A stretch of DNA of 64,000 bases from assembly GCA_002367105.1 (NCBI GenBank), contig DFCS01000051.1, forward strand, positions 234,996-298,995, given 5' to 3'. The notes beneath the pieces were generated by a model, which made no database searches, was not told the origin of the DNA, and was given only the letters and a program-made list of their open reading frames with translations. The position numbers and the translations under genes are program-made. The DNA is from Hungatella sp. UBA3048 (GTDB lineage: Bacteria > Bacillota > Clostridia > Lachnospirales > Lachnospiraceae). Positions 27,648-36,711 of the stretch are shown piece after piece (position 1 is the first letter of the stretch; each line of letters begins with the position of its first letter).

Positions 27648-28739
27648 ATGAGTAAACAGAAAAAATTATCCAAAAAAGATCTGCTATTAAATTTTATAGT
27701 TACCTTTATTTCCCTCCTGCTTGCCACCATCCTTTCCTACATGATGCATATACTGGGAGGATATACTAACAATGTAGGAATCATCTATATGATGGCAGTG
27801 GTCGTGATCTCCCGCTATTCAAACGGCTATATACCGGGTGTCATTGCCTCTTTTATTAGTGTGATCTGTGTAAACTATGTGTTTACTTACCCATTTATGG
27901 CGTTTAATTTTATCATGGAAGGATATCCCGTTACCTTTCTTGCACTGCTGATCATTTCAACCATTACAAGCGCTACTACGACCAATTTAAAGGAACAAAG
28001 CAGAATTTTAAACGAACGGGAAAAGTTATTAATGGAAGCAGAAAAAGAGGCCTTGAGAGCAAACCTTTTACGGGCTATTTCCCATGACCTTCGGACTCCT
28101 CTCACAGGAATCATCGGAGCCAGCAACACATACCTGGAAAATACAAACACCATGGCGGAGGCAGAAAAAACAAGCCTGGTCTCCAATATCCGGGAAGATG
28201 CCAACTGGCTTTTAAATATGGTGGAAAATCTGCTCAGCGTAACCAGGATCCGGGATACCGGAGCTCAGGTCTTAAAACGGCCGGAGCCGTTAGAAGAGGT
28301 AGCTTCCGAAGCGATTGAACGTTTTCACAAAAGACTGCCCAAATCCATTGTACGTGTGACGGTTCCTGATGAGTTCATCATGGTTCCCATGGATGCCACT
28401 TTGATCGAACAGGTTATCATAAATCTACTGGAAAATGCCGTCTATCACTCCAATTCAACGGATCCCATCAGCCTGTCGATCTTCATACAGGATGGATATG
28501 CCTGGTTTCAGGTCCGGGATCAGGGCGTGGGAATATCCCCGGAACGGCTGAAGACTTTATTTGACGGTTACACCTCATCGCCCAACAGCAGCTATGATTC
28601 CCATAAAGGAATGGGGATCGGGCTTTCTATCTGCAAAGCCATTGTTACTGCCCACGACGGGAACATCACAGCCGCCAATGAAGAACATGGCGCAGTTTTT
28701 ACATTTACATTACCATTAGGGGAGAATGCTTATGAGTAA
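27648..28739 (+). CDS. Sensor histidine kinase with KdpD-like membrane domain
   Basis: This 363-residue kinase has four membrane helices of the DUF4118 type known from KdpD (about residues 15-110). A short linker leads to a HisKA domain with H146 (AISHDLRTPLTG) and a HATPase domain with N, G1 and G2 boxes (NLLENAVYHS, RDQGVGI, KGMGIGLSICKAI). The N-terminal KdpD and USP domains that sense potassium or c-di-AMP are absent, so its signal may differ from true KdpD. ATG 27648 follows AAGGGG; another ATG at 27621 overlaps the dacF stop. Confidence 0.9.
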   Translation: MSKQKKLSKKDLLLNFIVTFISLLLATILSYMMHILGGYTNNVGIIYMMAVVVISRYSNGYIPGVIASFISVICVNYVFTYPFMAFNFIMEGYPVTFLALLIISTITSATTTNLKEQSRILNEREKLLMEAEKEALRANLLRAISHDLRTPLTGIIGASNTYLENTNTMAEAEKTSLVSNIREDANWLLNMVENLLSVTRIRDTGAQVLKRPEPLEEVASEAIERFHKRLPKSIVRVTVPDEFIMVPMDATLIEQVIINLLENAVYHSNSTDPISLSIFIQDGYAWFQVRDQGVGISPERLKTLFDGYTSSPNSSYDSHKGMGIGLSICKAIVTAHDGNITAANEEHGAVFTFTLPLGENAYE

Positions 28740-29442
28740 GTTTACAATCGTCATGATTGAAGACGAAAAGAATATCTGCAACTTTATTGAAAGTGCATTG
28801 GAAAGACATGATTATAAAGTGAATACCGCCTACAACGGGCGGGATGGGCTGGCTTTGATCAATTCCCTTTGCCCTGATGTGATCCTTTTGGACTTAGGGC
28901 TTCCGGATCTGGATGGAATCGATATCATTAAAAGTGTCCGAAGCTGGACTTCGATTCCTATTATCGTCATCTCCGCCAGGACCCAGGAGCATGAAAAAGT
29001 GTCCGCTCTTGATTTCGGTGCCGATGATTATATAACCAAGCCCTTTGGAACCAGCGAGCTTTTAGCCAGGATCCGTACTGCCCTGCGTCATGGAAGACCT
29101 ACCGTCAGCACCGTGGATGGATCTGTCATTCCCACCCCATACAGCAGTGACGGCCTGTTCATTGATTTTGCCAAGCGGCTGGTCACACTGGATGGACATA
29201 AGATCCATTTGACTCAGATCGAATATAAGCTGGTTTCCCTTCTTGCGGAAAACTCCGGCAAGGTCCTGACTTATGACTATATTATAAGTCATATCTGGGG
29301 ACCTTACGCAGACAGCAACAATCAGATTCTCCGCGTCAATATGGCGCATATCCGCAGAAAAATAGAAAATAATCCGGCAGAACCAAAATATATTTTTACG
29401 GAAATCGGGGTTGGATACCGAATGAAGGAAAGCGAAATTTAG
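28732..29442 (+). CDS. OmpR/KdpE-family response regulator
   Basis: This 236-residue regulator has a receiver domain with phospho-acceptor D54 (DVILLDLGLPDLDG), acidic pair near residue 10, Thr/Ser in VISARTQ and Lys in ITKPF, then a C-terminal winged helix (LTQIEYKLVSLLAENSGKV). It overlaps the kinase stop by 8 bases (ATGAGTAA) and is its partner. Targets are unknown; no kdpFABC genes lie nearby. Confidence 0.93.
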   Translation: MSKFTIVMIEDEKNICNFIESALERHDYKVNTAYNGRDGLALINSLCPDVILLDLGLPDLDGIDIIKSVRSWTSIPIIVISARTQEHEKVSALDFGADDYITKPFGTSELLARIRTALRHGRPTVSTVDGSVIPTPYSSDGLFIDFAKRLVTLDGHKIHLTQIEYKLVSLLAENSGKVLTYDYIISHIWGPYADSNNQILRVNMAHIRRKIENNPAEPKYIFTEIGVGYRMKESEI

Positions 29443-30431
29443 GAAAGGGGGGATTCCCCCTTCTTTTTATTCTGCTTTCTGGTCTTCGTCTTTTGCACCC
29501 GTTTCTTTTTGGTTTCTTCCTTTTTTTCGTAAATCTCCCGGACGTCTTCCTCTCCCACCAGCCTCATGGTCTTAACCACGTAGATGTGACCGTCATCGCT
29601 CCGCCTCATGCGGATCTTGCCTTTTACATTTCCATGCTCAGGACATAAACCAAGAGCCGTGTAAAACTTCTGGTTCACGGAAAACCATCTGATCTTTTTC
29701 CTAAGCATCCGGTTGCACTTGCAGCAGATCAAATCGGTAACGGTTTTATCCTCAATGGCATCCTGCTTCGTCTCAAAGGGCCTTGAAATGTATTTGGAAT
29801 ACCCGGGAAACACCAGATATACCTCTTCCTCTTTATTTACCGGCAAGCGGTAATAATCCGTAGACAAGTATTCCAGGACTTTATCAAAATCCATTTGATG
29901 CATAACGCGCCCGGTATAATGGGCATCGTCAAGGGCCCGGTGAAAAGGCCGCTCTTCCATGATCTGCAGCTCTAACACTGCAATATCAAGGGATTGCCTA
30001 TCCTTGCCGTCCCCATAAAGCAGGCTGTAGAGTTTCTGCACATCATAGTAGAGAAAGGGCTTTGGAAAGGGGTTTGTTATTCCATAAAAAGCAATGTTCC
30101 GCTGCAGCTCCGTTAAATCCATGGAGCCCCAGGTACAAAATACGGCTTCCTCTCCGCACCACATGAGAAACTCCTTTACAGCTTCCTCAAAGTTACAGCC
30201 CTCTTCCATCAGAGTCTTTTGATCCATGTGGGTCACTTCTAATATCTTTTCATGAAGCTCGGGATAAATCCGAGGCCTTATAAGCCGCTTAAATTCCCCC
30301 ACTTCTTCCAGGGCCTCATTAAGCTTTACTGCCCCGATCTCTATGATTTCAAAGGGAAGGTGTTCTACCGTCTCCTCCTTCCCTCCGGCGCTCTGGTTCC
30401 ATTCCAGATCCAGTACAATATAATTCTTCAT
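29439..30431 (-). CDS. DEDDh 3'-5' exonuclease (KapD-like)
   Basis: This 330-residue nuclease has the DEDDh exonuclease fold over about residues 1-190: motif I in YIVLDLEWNQ, motif II in FCTWGSMDLTEL and motif III around HRALDDAHYTG. A C-terminal part with a CxxC pair (DLICCKCNRML) and a very basic tail (KKKRVQKTKTRKQNKKKG) suggests zinc and nucleic acid binding. ATG follows AGAGAGC. Relatives include the sporulation inhibitor KapD and RNase T-like enzymes; the substrate is not certain. Confidence 0.87.
   Translation of the reverse strand: MKNYIVLDLEWNQSAGGKEETVEHLPFEIIEIGAVKLNEALEEVGEFKRLIRPRIYPELHEKILEVTHMDQKTLMEEGCNFEEAVKEFLMWCGEEAVFCTWGSMDLTELQRNIAFYGITNPFPKPFLYYDVQKLYSLLYGDGKDRQSLDIAVLELQIMEERPFHRALDDAHYTGRVMHQMDFDKVLEYLSTDYYRLPVNKEEEVYLVFPGYSKYISRPFETKQDAIEDKTVTDLICCKCNRMLRKKIRWFSVNQKFYTALGLCPEHGNVKGKIRMRRSDDGHIYVVKTMRLVGEEDVREIYEKKEETKKKRVQKTKTRKQNKKKGESPLS
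29445..29467. terminator. Terminator between convergent genes
   Basis: AAGGGGG (29445-29451), loop GATT and CCCCCTT (29456-29462), then TCTTTTT. It ends the response regulator transcript and overlaps the last codons of the convergent exonuclease gene. Confidence 0.78.
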
Positions 30432-30451
30432 AGTTTGCTCTCTTTAATCCT

Positions 30452-30664
30452 TTATTCAGTCAGCCCTCTCAGCTTTTCACGAATCCTCTGCCTGCGCCTC
30501 TCCGTCTCTTCTTTCTCAAGTGTCCACGTCCCTTCAGTCTCTGTAAGGATATCTCCCTCTCTTACACCTTCCGGCAGTTCAGAGGCTTTAACCTTTAACA
30601 TGTCTCCGTTCTCATCCTCACAGACAATTACCGTTTCCCCGATTCTGTCAATGGTATACTTCAT
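30452..30664 (-). CDS. DUF3006 domain protein
   Basis: This 70-residue protein starts MKYTIDRIGETVIVCEDENG at ATG 30662-30664 after AAAAGG. The small beta-rich domain followed by a charged helix is the DUF3006 pattern. In many Firmicutes it is encoded beside a ComEC-like metallo-hydrolase lipoprotein, as here (29 bases apart). The function is unknown. Confidence 0.82.
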   Translation of the reverse strand: MKYTIDRIGETVIVCEDENGDMLKVKASELPEGVREGDILTETEGTWTLEKEETERRRQRIREKLRGLTE

Positions 30665-30693
30665 AACCTTTTCCCTTCCCTTTCTGTGCCAGG

Positions 30694-31785
30694 CTAAGGG
30701 TTGCAGCTTTGGCACGGCTCATATCCCATCTGTATCAAATTCTCTCTGGAGCCATGATAGGTTTTCCGGTTCTCTTCCTTCATGGAAGCTGCTGACTTGC
30801 AGTCCGGCCGGTGAAATTTTTTGGTATTGGTATTTATTACATAATCCTGGTCTGCTGACGTGCTTTGTGTCCTGTCTCCATCGGTACCTTCCGCGTTTCC
30901 AGGGAAGGTTACTTTTGTTCCGTCGCTCACCGCCACTATGGTTCCAAGCTGGTCTGTCCGCAAAACCTTAATGTTCCGCTTTTTTAACATATCCAGGATT
31001 TCCTTGTGAGGATGGCCATAATCATTATTTTTTCCACAGGAAATCACTCCATATTCAGGATCAACCAGATCCATAAAGCCTTCCGATGATGAGGTGGTGC
31101 TACCATGATGGGAAAGCTTCAGCACATCGGCCTTTAACGGAAGGCCGTTTGCTATCATATCCTTTTCCCCGTCTTTTTCTGCATCTCCGCATAAAACAAA
31201 GCTGTTCTTTCCATAAACCAGACGAAGGCCTATGGACCAGTTATTTAAATTATCCCCATAGTCCCTGTTGGGAGCGATGATCTGAAAAGATGCATCTCCT
31301 AAGGAGTAGCTTTCCCCTGGCTTTGGTAGGGTTATTTTTAAATTTTTATCCGCTATGGCATCGAGCAGGCGTTCATAAACCTTTGTGGTATGTTCTTTCT
31401 GCGGTAAAAAGACCTTTTGAACATCAAATTTCCGTACGATCGTCTCCAACCCGCCGATATGGTCTGAATGGGGGTGGGTTCCGATTACGTAATCCAGTTT
31501 CTTCACACCCTGTTTCTCCAGATAAGAAGCGACTGTCTCGCCCTGGTCCCGTTCCCCTGCGTCTATCAGCATATAATGACCGTCTTTTTCTACTAAGGTG
31601 CTGTCTCCCTGGCCCACATCAATAAAATGAACCCTTAGATCTGTCCCCGCCTCATTTCCCATTTCTCTCTGGGGTAATGGGGAAGAGCTTGCAGTTGGGC
31701 TGCATCCTGCCATACAAAGGGTCAGGAGGATTGCCGCCGCTATCAATACCCGCTTATAAAATTTTCCTGTCTTTTTCACTGTCAT
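30694..31785 (-). CDS. ComEC/Rec2-like MBL-fold hydrolase lipoprotein with C-terminal Cys module
   Basis: This 363-residue lipoprotein (lipobox Cys28, CMAGC) is exported and membrane-anchored. The metallo-beta-lactamase domain shows HFIDVGQGDSTLVE, GTHPHSDHIGG with the HxHxDH zinc motif, LCGDAEKD and KLSHHGSTTSS, matching the nuclease-like domain of ComEC. After a linker the last 50 residues form a separate module with HRPDC and CQSCN that could bind one metal, similar to Ada-type metal-binding modules on other secreted nucleases. A role in extracellular DNA or nucleotide hydrolysis is likely. Confidence 0.88.
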   Translation of the reverse strand: MTVKKTGKFYKRVLIAAAILLTLCMAGCSPTASSSPLPQREMGNEAGTDLRVHFIDVGQGDSTLVEKDGHYMLIDAGERDQGETVASYLEKQGVKKLDYVIGTHPHSDHIGGLETIVRKFDVQKVFLPQKEHTTKVYERLLDAIADKNLKITLPKPGESYSLGDASFQIIAPNRDYGDNLNNWSIGLRLVYGKNSFVLCGDAEKDGEKDMIANGLPLKADVLKLSHHGSTTSSSEGFMDLVDPEYGVISCGKNNDYGHPHKEILDMLKKRNIKVLRTDQLGTIVAVSDGTKVTFPGNAEGTDGDRTQSTSADQDYVINTNTKKFHRPDCKSAASMKEENRKTYHGSRENLIQMGYEPCQSCNP

Positions 31786-31867
31786 TTCTGTCTGCCTCCG
31801 CCATGTTATTATATGATAGAATCTTTAATCCTACAAGTATTTTTCAAATGGTCCGTCTCCGGGCAGT

Positions 31868-31896
31868 CAAAAAGCGGACCGCTAAAAGCAGCCCGC
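31868..31896 (-). terminator. Terminator of the choline-binding-repeat gene
   Basis: On the minus strand GCGGGCTGC and GCGGTCCGC (31888-31896 and 31874-31882) pair with wobbles around TTTTA, followed by a run of T. It lies 12 bases after the stop codon. Confidence 0.72.
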
Positions 31897-31908
31897 CATA
31901 TTTTTATT

Positions 31909-32862
31909 CTAAGGAAGTTTCGCTCCGTCGGCTCCAACATGAGCCCCATCAGGTGTAATGGTGTTTACGAACATCTGCCCTCCTGTGAGATCACAGTAAT
32001 ACTGTTTCCCATTCCATGCAACCCAGCCAGTGGCCATATAGCCTTTCTCATTGAAGAAATACCACTGTCCATCGATGTTCTGCCAGGTGCCGGCCGGATA
32101 ATTTCCGTCGGGATTCGCATACCACCAGCCGGATCCGTCCTGTTTCCAGCCGCCGCTGCTTTGGGAGGATGTACGGTTTTGCTCCGCTGCCGCTCCATCA
32201 ACATAATTGACAGGAGACTCCACCCAGTCACCTTTATTCTCGGTATTCTGTTTATTGACCGGACGCACCTTAAACGTGTAGCTTCCGGTCTTTCCCATTA
32301 ACAGACCGAGATCCAGACTCGTTCCCACGGTGGTTTTTACCCCTCCCGTGTTCTTTCCGTCACGGAATACCTTTACTTCATAACTTCCCGCCCCTGCGGC
32401 AGGACTCCACACAGCCATAGTTTTAGACCCCCATGCTGCGCTTTCTATGGACTGGGTGAACTCACCGACCTTGGGAAGATCTATGGTCACCGTCAGGGTC
32501 TGGCTGAAATCTTCCCTCGCCTGCTTTATGTAGGTTCCTCCATCAATTGTGAAGCCGGATTCTGCCACGGAAAAATAATAGCCTTCCTGCGCGTACAGCT
32601 TTACTTCCAGCCTTGGTATATCCTGCTCAGACCACTGAAATCCGCTGTTAGTAAATTCGCATTCTCCCACATCAATCTTACTGTTTTTTGTCGTTATCTC
32701 AGCCTGCTGTTCAAAAACAGAGCCTCCCGGCACAATATCCGCTGTCACGTTTAAGTTTACTGTTGTGATTTTCTTTCTGGTTGCTGCCATGGAAGTCATG
32801 CAGCTAAGCCCTGTTGCCATTGACACAGCAAGCACCAGAGACAAAATTTTCTTACCCTTCAT
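31909..32862 (-). CDS. Secreted protein with C-terminal choline-binding-type repeats
   Basis: This 317-residue exported protein has a signal peptide (IMSLVLAVS-like hydrophobic core, ending SMAATRKK), a central beta-sandwich region (about residues 25-215) resembling fibronectin/Ig-like folds, and at least two CW-binding repeats near the C-terminus (GSGWWYANPDGNYPAGTW, GQWYFFNEKGYMATGW). These bind choline or other wall polymers. ATG 32860-32862 follows GGGG at proper spacing; a TTG two codons upstream is too close to the ribosome site. The function beyond surface attachment is unknown. Confidence 0.86.
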   Translation of the reverse strand: MKGKKILSLVLAVSMATGLSCMTSMAATRKKITTVNLNVTADIVPGGSVFEQQAEITTKNSKIDVGECEFTNSGFQWSEQDIPRLEVKLYAQEGYYFSVAESGFTIDGGTYIKQAREDFSQTLTVTIDLPKVGEFTQSIESAAWGSKTMAVWSPAAGAGSYEVKVFRDGKNTGGVKTTVGTSLDLGLLMGKTGSYTFKVRPVNKQNTENKGDWVESPVNYVDGAAAEQNRTSSQSSGGWKQDGSGWWYANPDGNYPAGTWQNIDGQWYFFNEKGYMATGWVAWNGKQYYCDLTGGQMFVNTITPDGAHVGADGAKLP

Positions 32863-33183
32863 AAACAATCCCCATCTTTCTATATCATTTCTGTTTGCGG
32901 TGCAATAGGCTTATTATACCTCATTCCCAGGCGTTTGTGAATAGTCATTCGGGTTTCGTAAGGTTTTGCGGCTATTTCCAACGGCAGGTGACCGGATCAG
33001 CATCTGGATAATCCAACCAATTTTTGCGAAAGCAAATCAGCCAAGGCCCTTCATTGTATACTAAGTATATTTTTATGTCTTTATTACTTGATATTTTTAT
33101 TTAAATTAATTATTATTTTTGCATGTTCGTTAATAAAGTATCAAAATATTACCAATTTTATAGTTATTTAAGGCAAATATGTG

Positions 33184-33316
33184 TTGCATTATAACAATTT
33201 ATATGATAAACTAACGTCAATGAAACATTTGCTAGAGAGCAAGAGAAATCAGACGTTACATTACCGCCATTATCTCTAAGGCGAAAAGTAATTCTGGTTC
33301 TTTTTTTCTTTTTAGG
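33184..33316 (+). promoter_or_regulatory. Promoter and structured leader of the second sugar ABC operon
   Basis: The 474-base gap before this operon is very AT-rich. A possible promoter is TTGCAT (33184-33189), 17 bases, TAAACT (33207-33212). The leader then has TAACGTC (33212-33218) pairing with GACGTTA (33252-33258) around an inner TTGCT-AGAG-AGCAA hairpin. A second hairpin with CGCC/GGCG and ATTAC/GTAAT arms (about 33259-33282) follows. A T-rich stretch from 33299 to 33315 just before the ribosome site could make this an attenuator. All of it is predicted by eye. Confidence 0.35.
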
Positions 33317-33336
33317 AAAAGGAGGATAATTTTTTC

Positions 33337-34200
33337 ATGAAAAAGAAGCAGTTTTTCCGGGCAATCGAGCCTTATCTGTATTTGCTGCCCGCCATGTTTT
33401 TCTTCTCGGCCTTCCTGTTCTGGCCGTTCCTCAAAACCATTTGGCTTAGTTTTGCCATGACGACTCCCCTTGGGGCAGTCTCCTCCTTTGTCGGCCTTGG
33501 GAATTATCTTACGATCTTCACCTCCCAGGCCTTTCAAAACAGCCTTCTGGTATCCTTCCAATATGCAGTGATGACTGTGGCCTGCTCCATTGTAATCGGA
33601 TTTATCCTGGCCATCATCAGCAATGAAGATATTAAGGGGAAAAATCTGTTCCGGACTGTTTATGCCCTTCCTATGGCCATTTCCGCAGCCGCGGCTTCCG
33701 TTGTCTTCATGTTCATCTTTCACAGCAGCCTCGGCATCATCAACAAGGTCCTGGGAACCCACATCGGATGGCTGACGGATCCCAAATACGCCTTAAGTGC
33801 GGTAACCCTTGTTACTGTATGGATGAACGTCGGATTAAATTTTATATTCCTGACCGCTGCCTTACAAAGTGTTCCTGTGGATCTGTATGAGTGTGCGGCA
33901 ATTGAAGGAGCCGGATTTTTTGCCAAGCACAGACATATTACCATCCCATGCATATCCCCTACCCTGTTTTTCCTTTTGATCATTAACGTTATCAACGCCC
34001 TTCAGGCTTATGCTCAGGTCAAGCTGATGACTCAGGGAGGGCCTTCCGGAAGCACCAATGTCATTGTGTACCAGATTTATCAGGAGGCATTTATGAACAG
34101 CCGGTTCGGCATGGCTTGTGCGGAATCTATCGTCCTGTTTATAATCCTGATGGTTTTGACATTGATTCAATTCAGACTGGAAAAGAAGGTGACGTATTGA
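33337..34200 (+). CDS. Sugar ABC transporter permease (MalF/UgpA-like)
   Basis: This 287-residue permease has six helices. The N-terminal helix (YLYLLPAMFFFSAFLFWPF), the coupling loop ECAAIEGAGFFAKHRHITIP and the terminal MTQGGPSGSTNVIVYQIY motif identify the MalF-type subunit. ATG follows AAAGGAGG. It is first in an operon with a MalG-type permease (1-base stop/start overlap) and a binding protein. The ATPase is not encoded here, as is common when one MsmK-type ATPase serves several importers. Confidence 0.93.
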   Translation: MKKKQFFRAIEPYLYLLPAMFFFSAFLFWPFLKTIWLSFAMTTPLGAVSSFVGLGNYLTIFTSQAFQNSLLVSFQYAVMTVACSIVIGFILAIISNEDIKGKNLFRTVYALPMAISAAAASVVFMFIFHSSLGIINKVLGTHIGWLTDPKYALSAVTLVTVWMNVGLNFIFLTAALQSVPVDLYECAAIEGAGFFAKHRHITIPCISPTLFFLLIINVINALQAYAQVKLMTQGGPSGSTNVIVYQIYQEAFMNSRFGMACAESIVLFIILMVLTLIQFRLEKKVTY

Positions 34201-35015
34201 TGAAAAACAAACTGGTTAAATATTTACTTTATGCCTTAAATATCCTTTTTGCAGTCATCATTATCTCACCGGTGGTTTACTGTTTTAACGTCAGCATGAT
34301 GACCATGAAGGAAGTGTTTTCCGGGGGCTTCTGGCCAAAACAGCTGATTCCGGACAATTACATAAAAGCCCTGCAGCTGGCCCCGTTTTTTACCTTCATC
34401 AAGAATTCCCTGATCGTATCCTGTACCGTTACCTTTGGACAGATCGTTACCGGAGCTTTGGCAGCCTATGCATTTTCCATGATGAAATTCCGGGGTCGGA
34501 ATGCCCTGTTTTTATTGATGCTGGCAACCATGATGATTCCAAGCCAGGCAATCATCATTGCAAACTATTTAATCATCTGTGATCTGGGGCTTAAGAACAG
34601 CTATACGGCCCTTATCCTTCCAAACGTGGCATCTGCATTTGCAGTATTTAACATGAGACAGGCATTCCTGCAGCTTCCAATGGAGATAAAGGAGGCAGCG
34701 GATATTGACGGATGCGGGAACTTCCGTTTCTTCTGTTTCATTGCCCTTCCCCTAGTAAAGCCATCCATGGGCGCTTTGGGGATCTACACATTCCTTCAAA
34801 GCTGGAACCACTATTTATGGCCGCTTCTTGTTACAGATTCGGTGAACATGCGAACTGTCCAGATCGGTCTTGGAATGCTTCAGGGTGCGGAATCCACAGA
34901 CTTCCGTCCGGTCATGGCCGGATCCATGATCATCCTCGTCCCTTCGATCCTGGCATTCATACTGGGACAGAAGCAGCTGATTTCCGGCCTCACCTCAGGT
35001 TCCGTAAAAGGGTAA
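34200..35015 (+). CDS. Sugar ABC transporter permease (MalG/UgpE-like)
   Basis: This 271-residue partner permease starts at ATG 34200, which shares its first base with the previous stop (TGATG) and follows AAGGTGA. Six helices are present, with the MalG coupling loop EIKEAADIDGCGNFRFFCFIALP and a C-terminal GQKQLISGLTSGSVKG, typical of the family. It forms a heterodimer with the upstream permease. Confidence 0.94.
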   Translation: MKNKLVKYLLYALNILFAVIIISPVVYCFNVSMMTMKEVFSGGFWPKQLIPDNYIKALQLAPFFTFIKNSLIVSCTVTFGQIVTGALAAYAFSMMKFRGRNALFLLMLATMMIPSQAIIIANYLIICDLGLKNSYTALILPNVASAFAVFNMRQAFLQLPMEIKEAADIDGCGNFRFFCFIALPLVKPSMGALGIYTFLQSWNHYLWPLLVTDSVNMRTVQIGLGMLQGAESTDFRPVMAGSMIILVPSILAFILGQKQLISGLTSGSVKG

Positions 35016-35081
35016 GTATTTCATGCATGCCCAAAGGGCACTGTGTAGAGATAAAACTATATCATTTAAAGGAGGATATCT

Positions 35082-36485
35082 ATGAAAAGAAGAAAAAGGT
35101 GGCTTGCGGCGATTATGGCCGCTGTCATGTCCATGACTCTTGCTGCATGCGGTGGAAGTGCTACTTCCGGGGGAACCACAGCGGCAGGCTCCACGGAAGC
35201 CGCTACCACAAAAGCGGCAGCTGACGCAAAAGCTCCGGCTGAGGGGGGCAAAACAGTCATAACCCTATGGCATGCTATGGGAGGGGTAAACGGAGAAGCA
35301 ACCGAAGCTCTTGTTAAAGCCTTTAATGAATCCCAGAATGAAATTGAAGTAAAAAGCGAATATCAGGGAAATTATGATGACCTGATCACCAAGCTGAAAG
35401 CAGCCATGCAGAGCGGCAGCATGCCGGACGTATGCCAGATGTACGACATCGGTACAAAATTTATGACAGACAGCGGTCATGCCATTCCGGTACAGGATAT
35501 GTTTGCCTCCACAAACTTTGATCCTTCTACAGTTATGAATATCATCACCAGCTACTATACGGTAAACGGAAAGCAGATGTCCATGCCATTTAATGTTTCC
35601 ACACCAATGCTGTATTACAACAAGGACGTATTTAAGGCTGCCGGCCTGGATCCCGACACCCCGCCCAAAACATTTGACGAGGTATTGGAATTCTCCAAAA
35701 AAATCGTGGAAAGCAAAGCAGCTCCTGTGGGCTATGCCCAGGCCATTTACGGCTGGTTCTTTGAACAGCAGATCGCCGGCCAAGGAAAATTTTATGCAAA
35801 TAATGAAAACGGACGGAAAGCCCCGGCAACCGAAGTGGATTTCTCAAACAACGGAGCTGGACTTAAGATTTTTGAAACCTGGAAAAAGCTCATGGATTCC
35901 GGTTATGCGGATAACTACGGCAGCACCACCGCGGATACCCAGACCGCATTCTTCTCAGGCCAGACAGCCATGATCATTGAATCCACGGCAATTCTTAAAA
36001 ATGCTACGGCCAGCAGCGATTTTGAGATCGGTACCGGATTTCTTCCAAAAATCGATGCAGCTGCTGCCGATGGCGGGGTCATCATTGGAGGCGCATCCCT
36101 GTGGATGATGGACAATAAGGATGAGGCGAAAAAGAATGCCGCCTGGAAGTTCATCGAATTTACCACCACACCGGATTCCCAGGCCACCTGGAGTATGTCC
36201 ACCGGATACTTCGCAGTTAACCCGGAGGCTTATGAAACTCCTGCCATGAAGGATTTCATTGCTCAGAATCCCAATTTTACCACTGCCATCAACCAGTTAA
36301 AGGCTACCCCTGTCAATGGATACACCGCAGGTGTATTATCCGGAGTCGCAACCGAGTCCAGAAAGATCTTTAACGAAGCGATGGAGAAAACCTATGACGG
36401 CACCTATACTCCGGAGCAGGCGGTAAGTTTCCTGGCTGAGAAAGTAAATGCAGCCATAGCAAACTATAATTCATCCACAAAATAA
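35082..36485 (+). CDS. Extracellular sugar-binding lipoprotein (UgpB/MalE-like)
   Basis: This 467-residue lipoprotein (lipobox Cys23, LAACGG) has an Ala/Thr-rich linker and then a family 1 solute-binding domain: TVITLWHAMGGVNGEATEALVKAF, a Y-x-G-N-Y-D-D-L segment and VSTPMLYYNKDVFKAAGLDP. The WHAMGG start resembles glycerol-3-phosphate binding UgpB, but the residues for phosphate binding cannot be checked here. ATG follows AAAGGAGG, and the gene ends the operon. Confidence 0.92.
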   Translation: MKRRKRWLAAIMAAVMSMTLAACGGSATSGGTTAAGSTEAATTKAAADAKAPAEGGKTVITLWHAMGGVNGEATEALVKAFNESQNEIEVKSEYQGNYDDLITKLKAAMQSGSMPDVCQMYDIGTKFMTDSGHAIPVQDMFASTNFDPSTVMNIITSYYTVNGKQMSMPFNVSTPMLYYNKDVFKAAGLDPDTPPKTFDEVLEFSKKIVESKAAPVGYAQAIYGWFFEQQIAGQGKFYANNENGRKAPATEVDFSNNGAGLKIFETWKKLMDSGYADNYGSTTADTQTAFFSGQTAMIIESTAILKNATASSDFEIGTGFLPKIDAAAADGGVIIGGASLWMMDNKDEAKKNAAWKFIEFTTTPDSQATWSMSTGYFAVNPEAYETPAMKDFIAQNPNFTTAINQLKATPVNGYTAGVLSGVATESRKIFNEAMEKTYDGTYTPEQAVSFLAEKVNAAIANYNSSTK

Positions 36486-36492
36486 TGTTCAA

Positions 36493-36530
36493 AAAGCCTT
36501 CGGCACAAAAGCCGGAGGCTTTCTTTTCTT
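36493..36530 (+). terminator. Rho-independent terminator
   Basis: AAAGCCTTCGGC (36493-36504) pairs with GCCGGAGGCTTT (36511-36522) with one wobble, followed by CTTTTC. It ends the sugar ABC operon. Confidence 0.85.
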
Positions 36531-36711
36531 CTGTCCCTTTCCTTTAGAAATACTCCTTCTTTTAAGATCGTGAAAGTAGTCTGTACTGATAAAAAAAACA
36601 AATGAATTCTTATGATTCGCTTTATCGTTCCGATATATATTAAGACACATGGCGCAATTTCCAATCCATATATACATTCTGGTTGGAAAGTCAGAAAGGA
36701 ACAATAATAAG

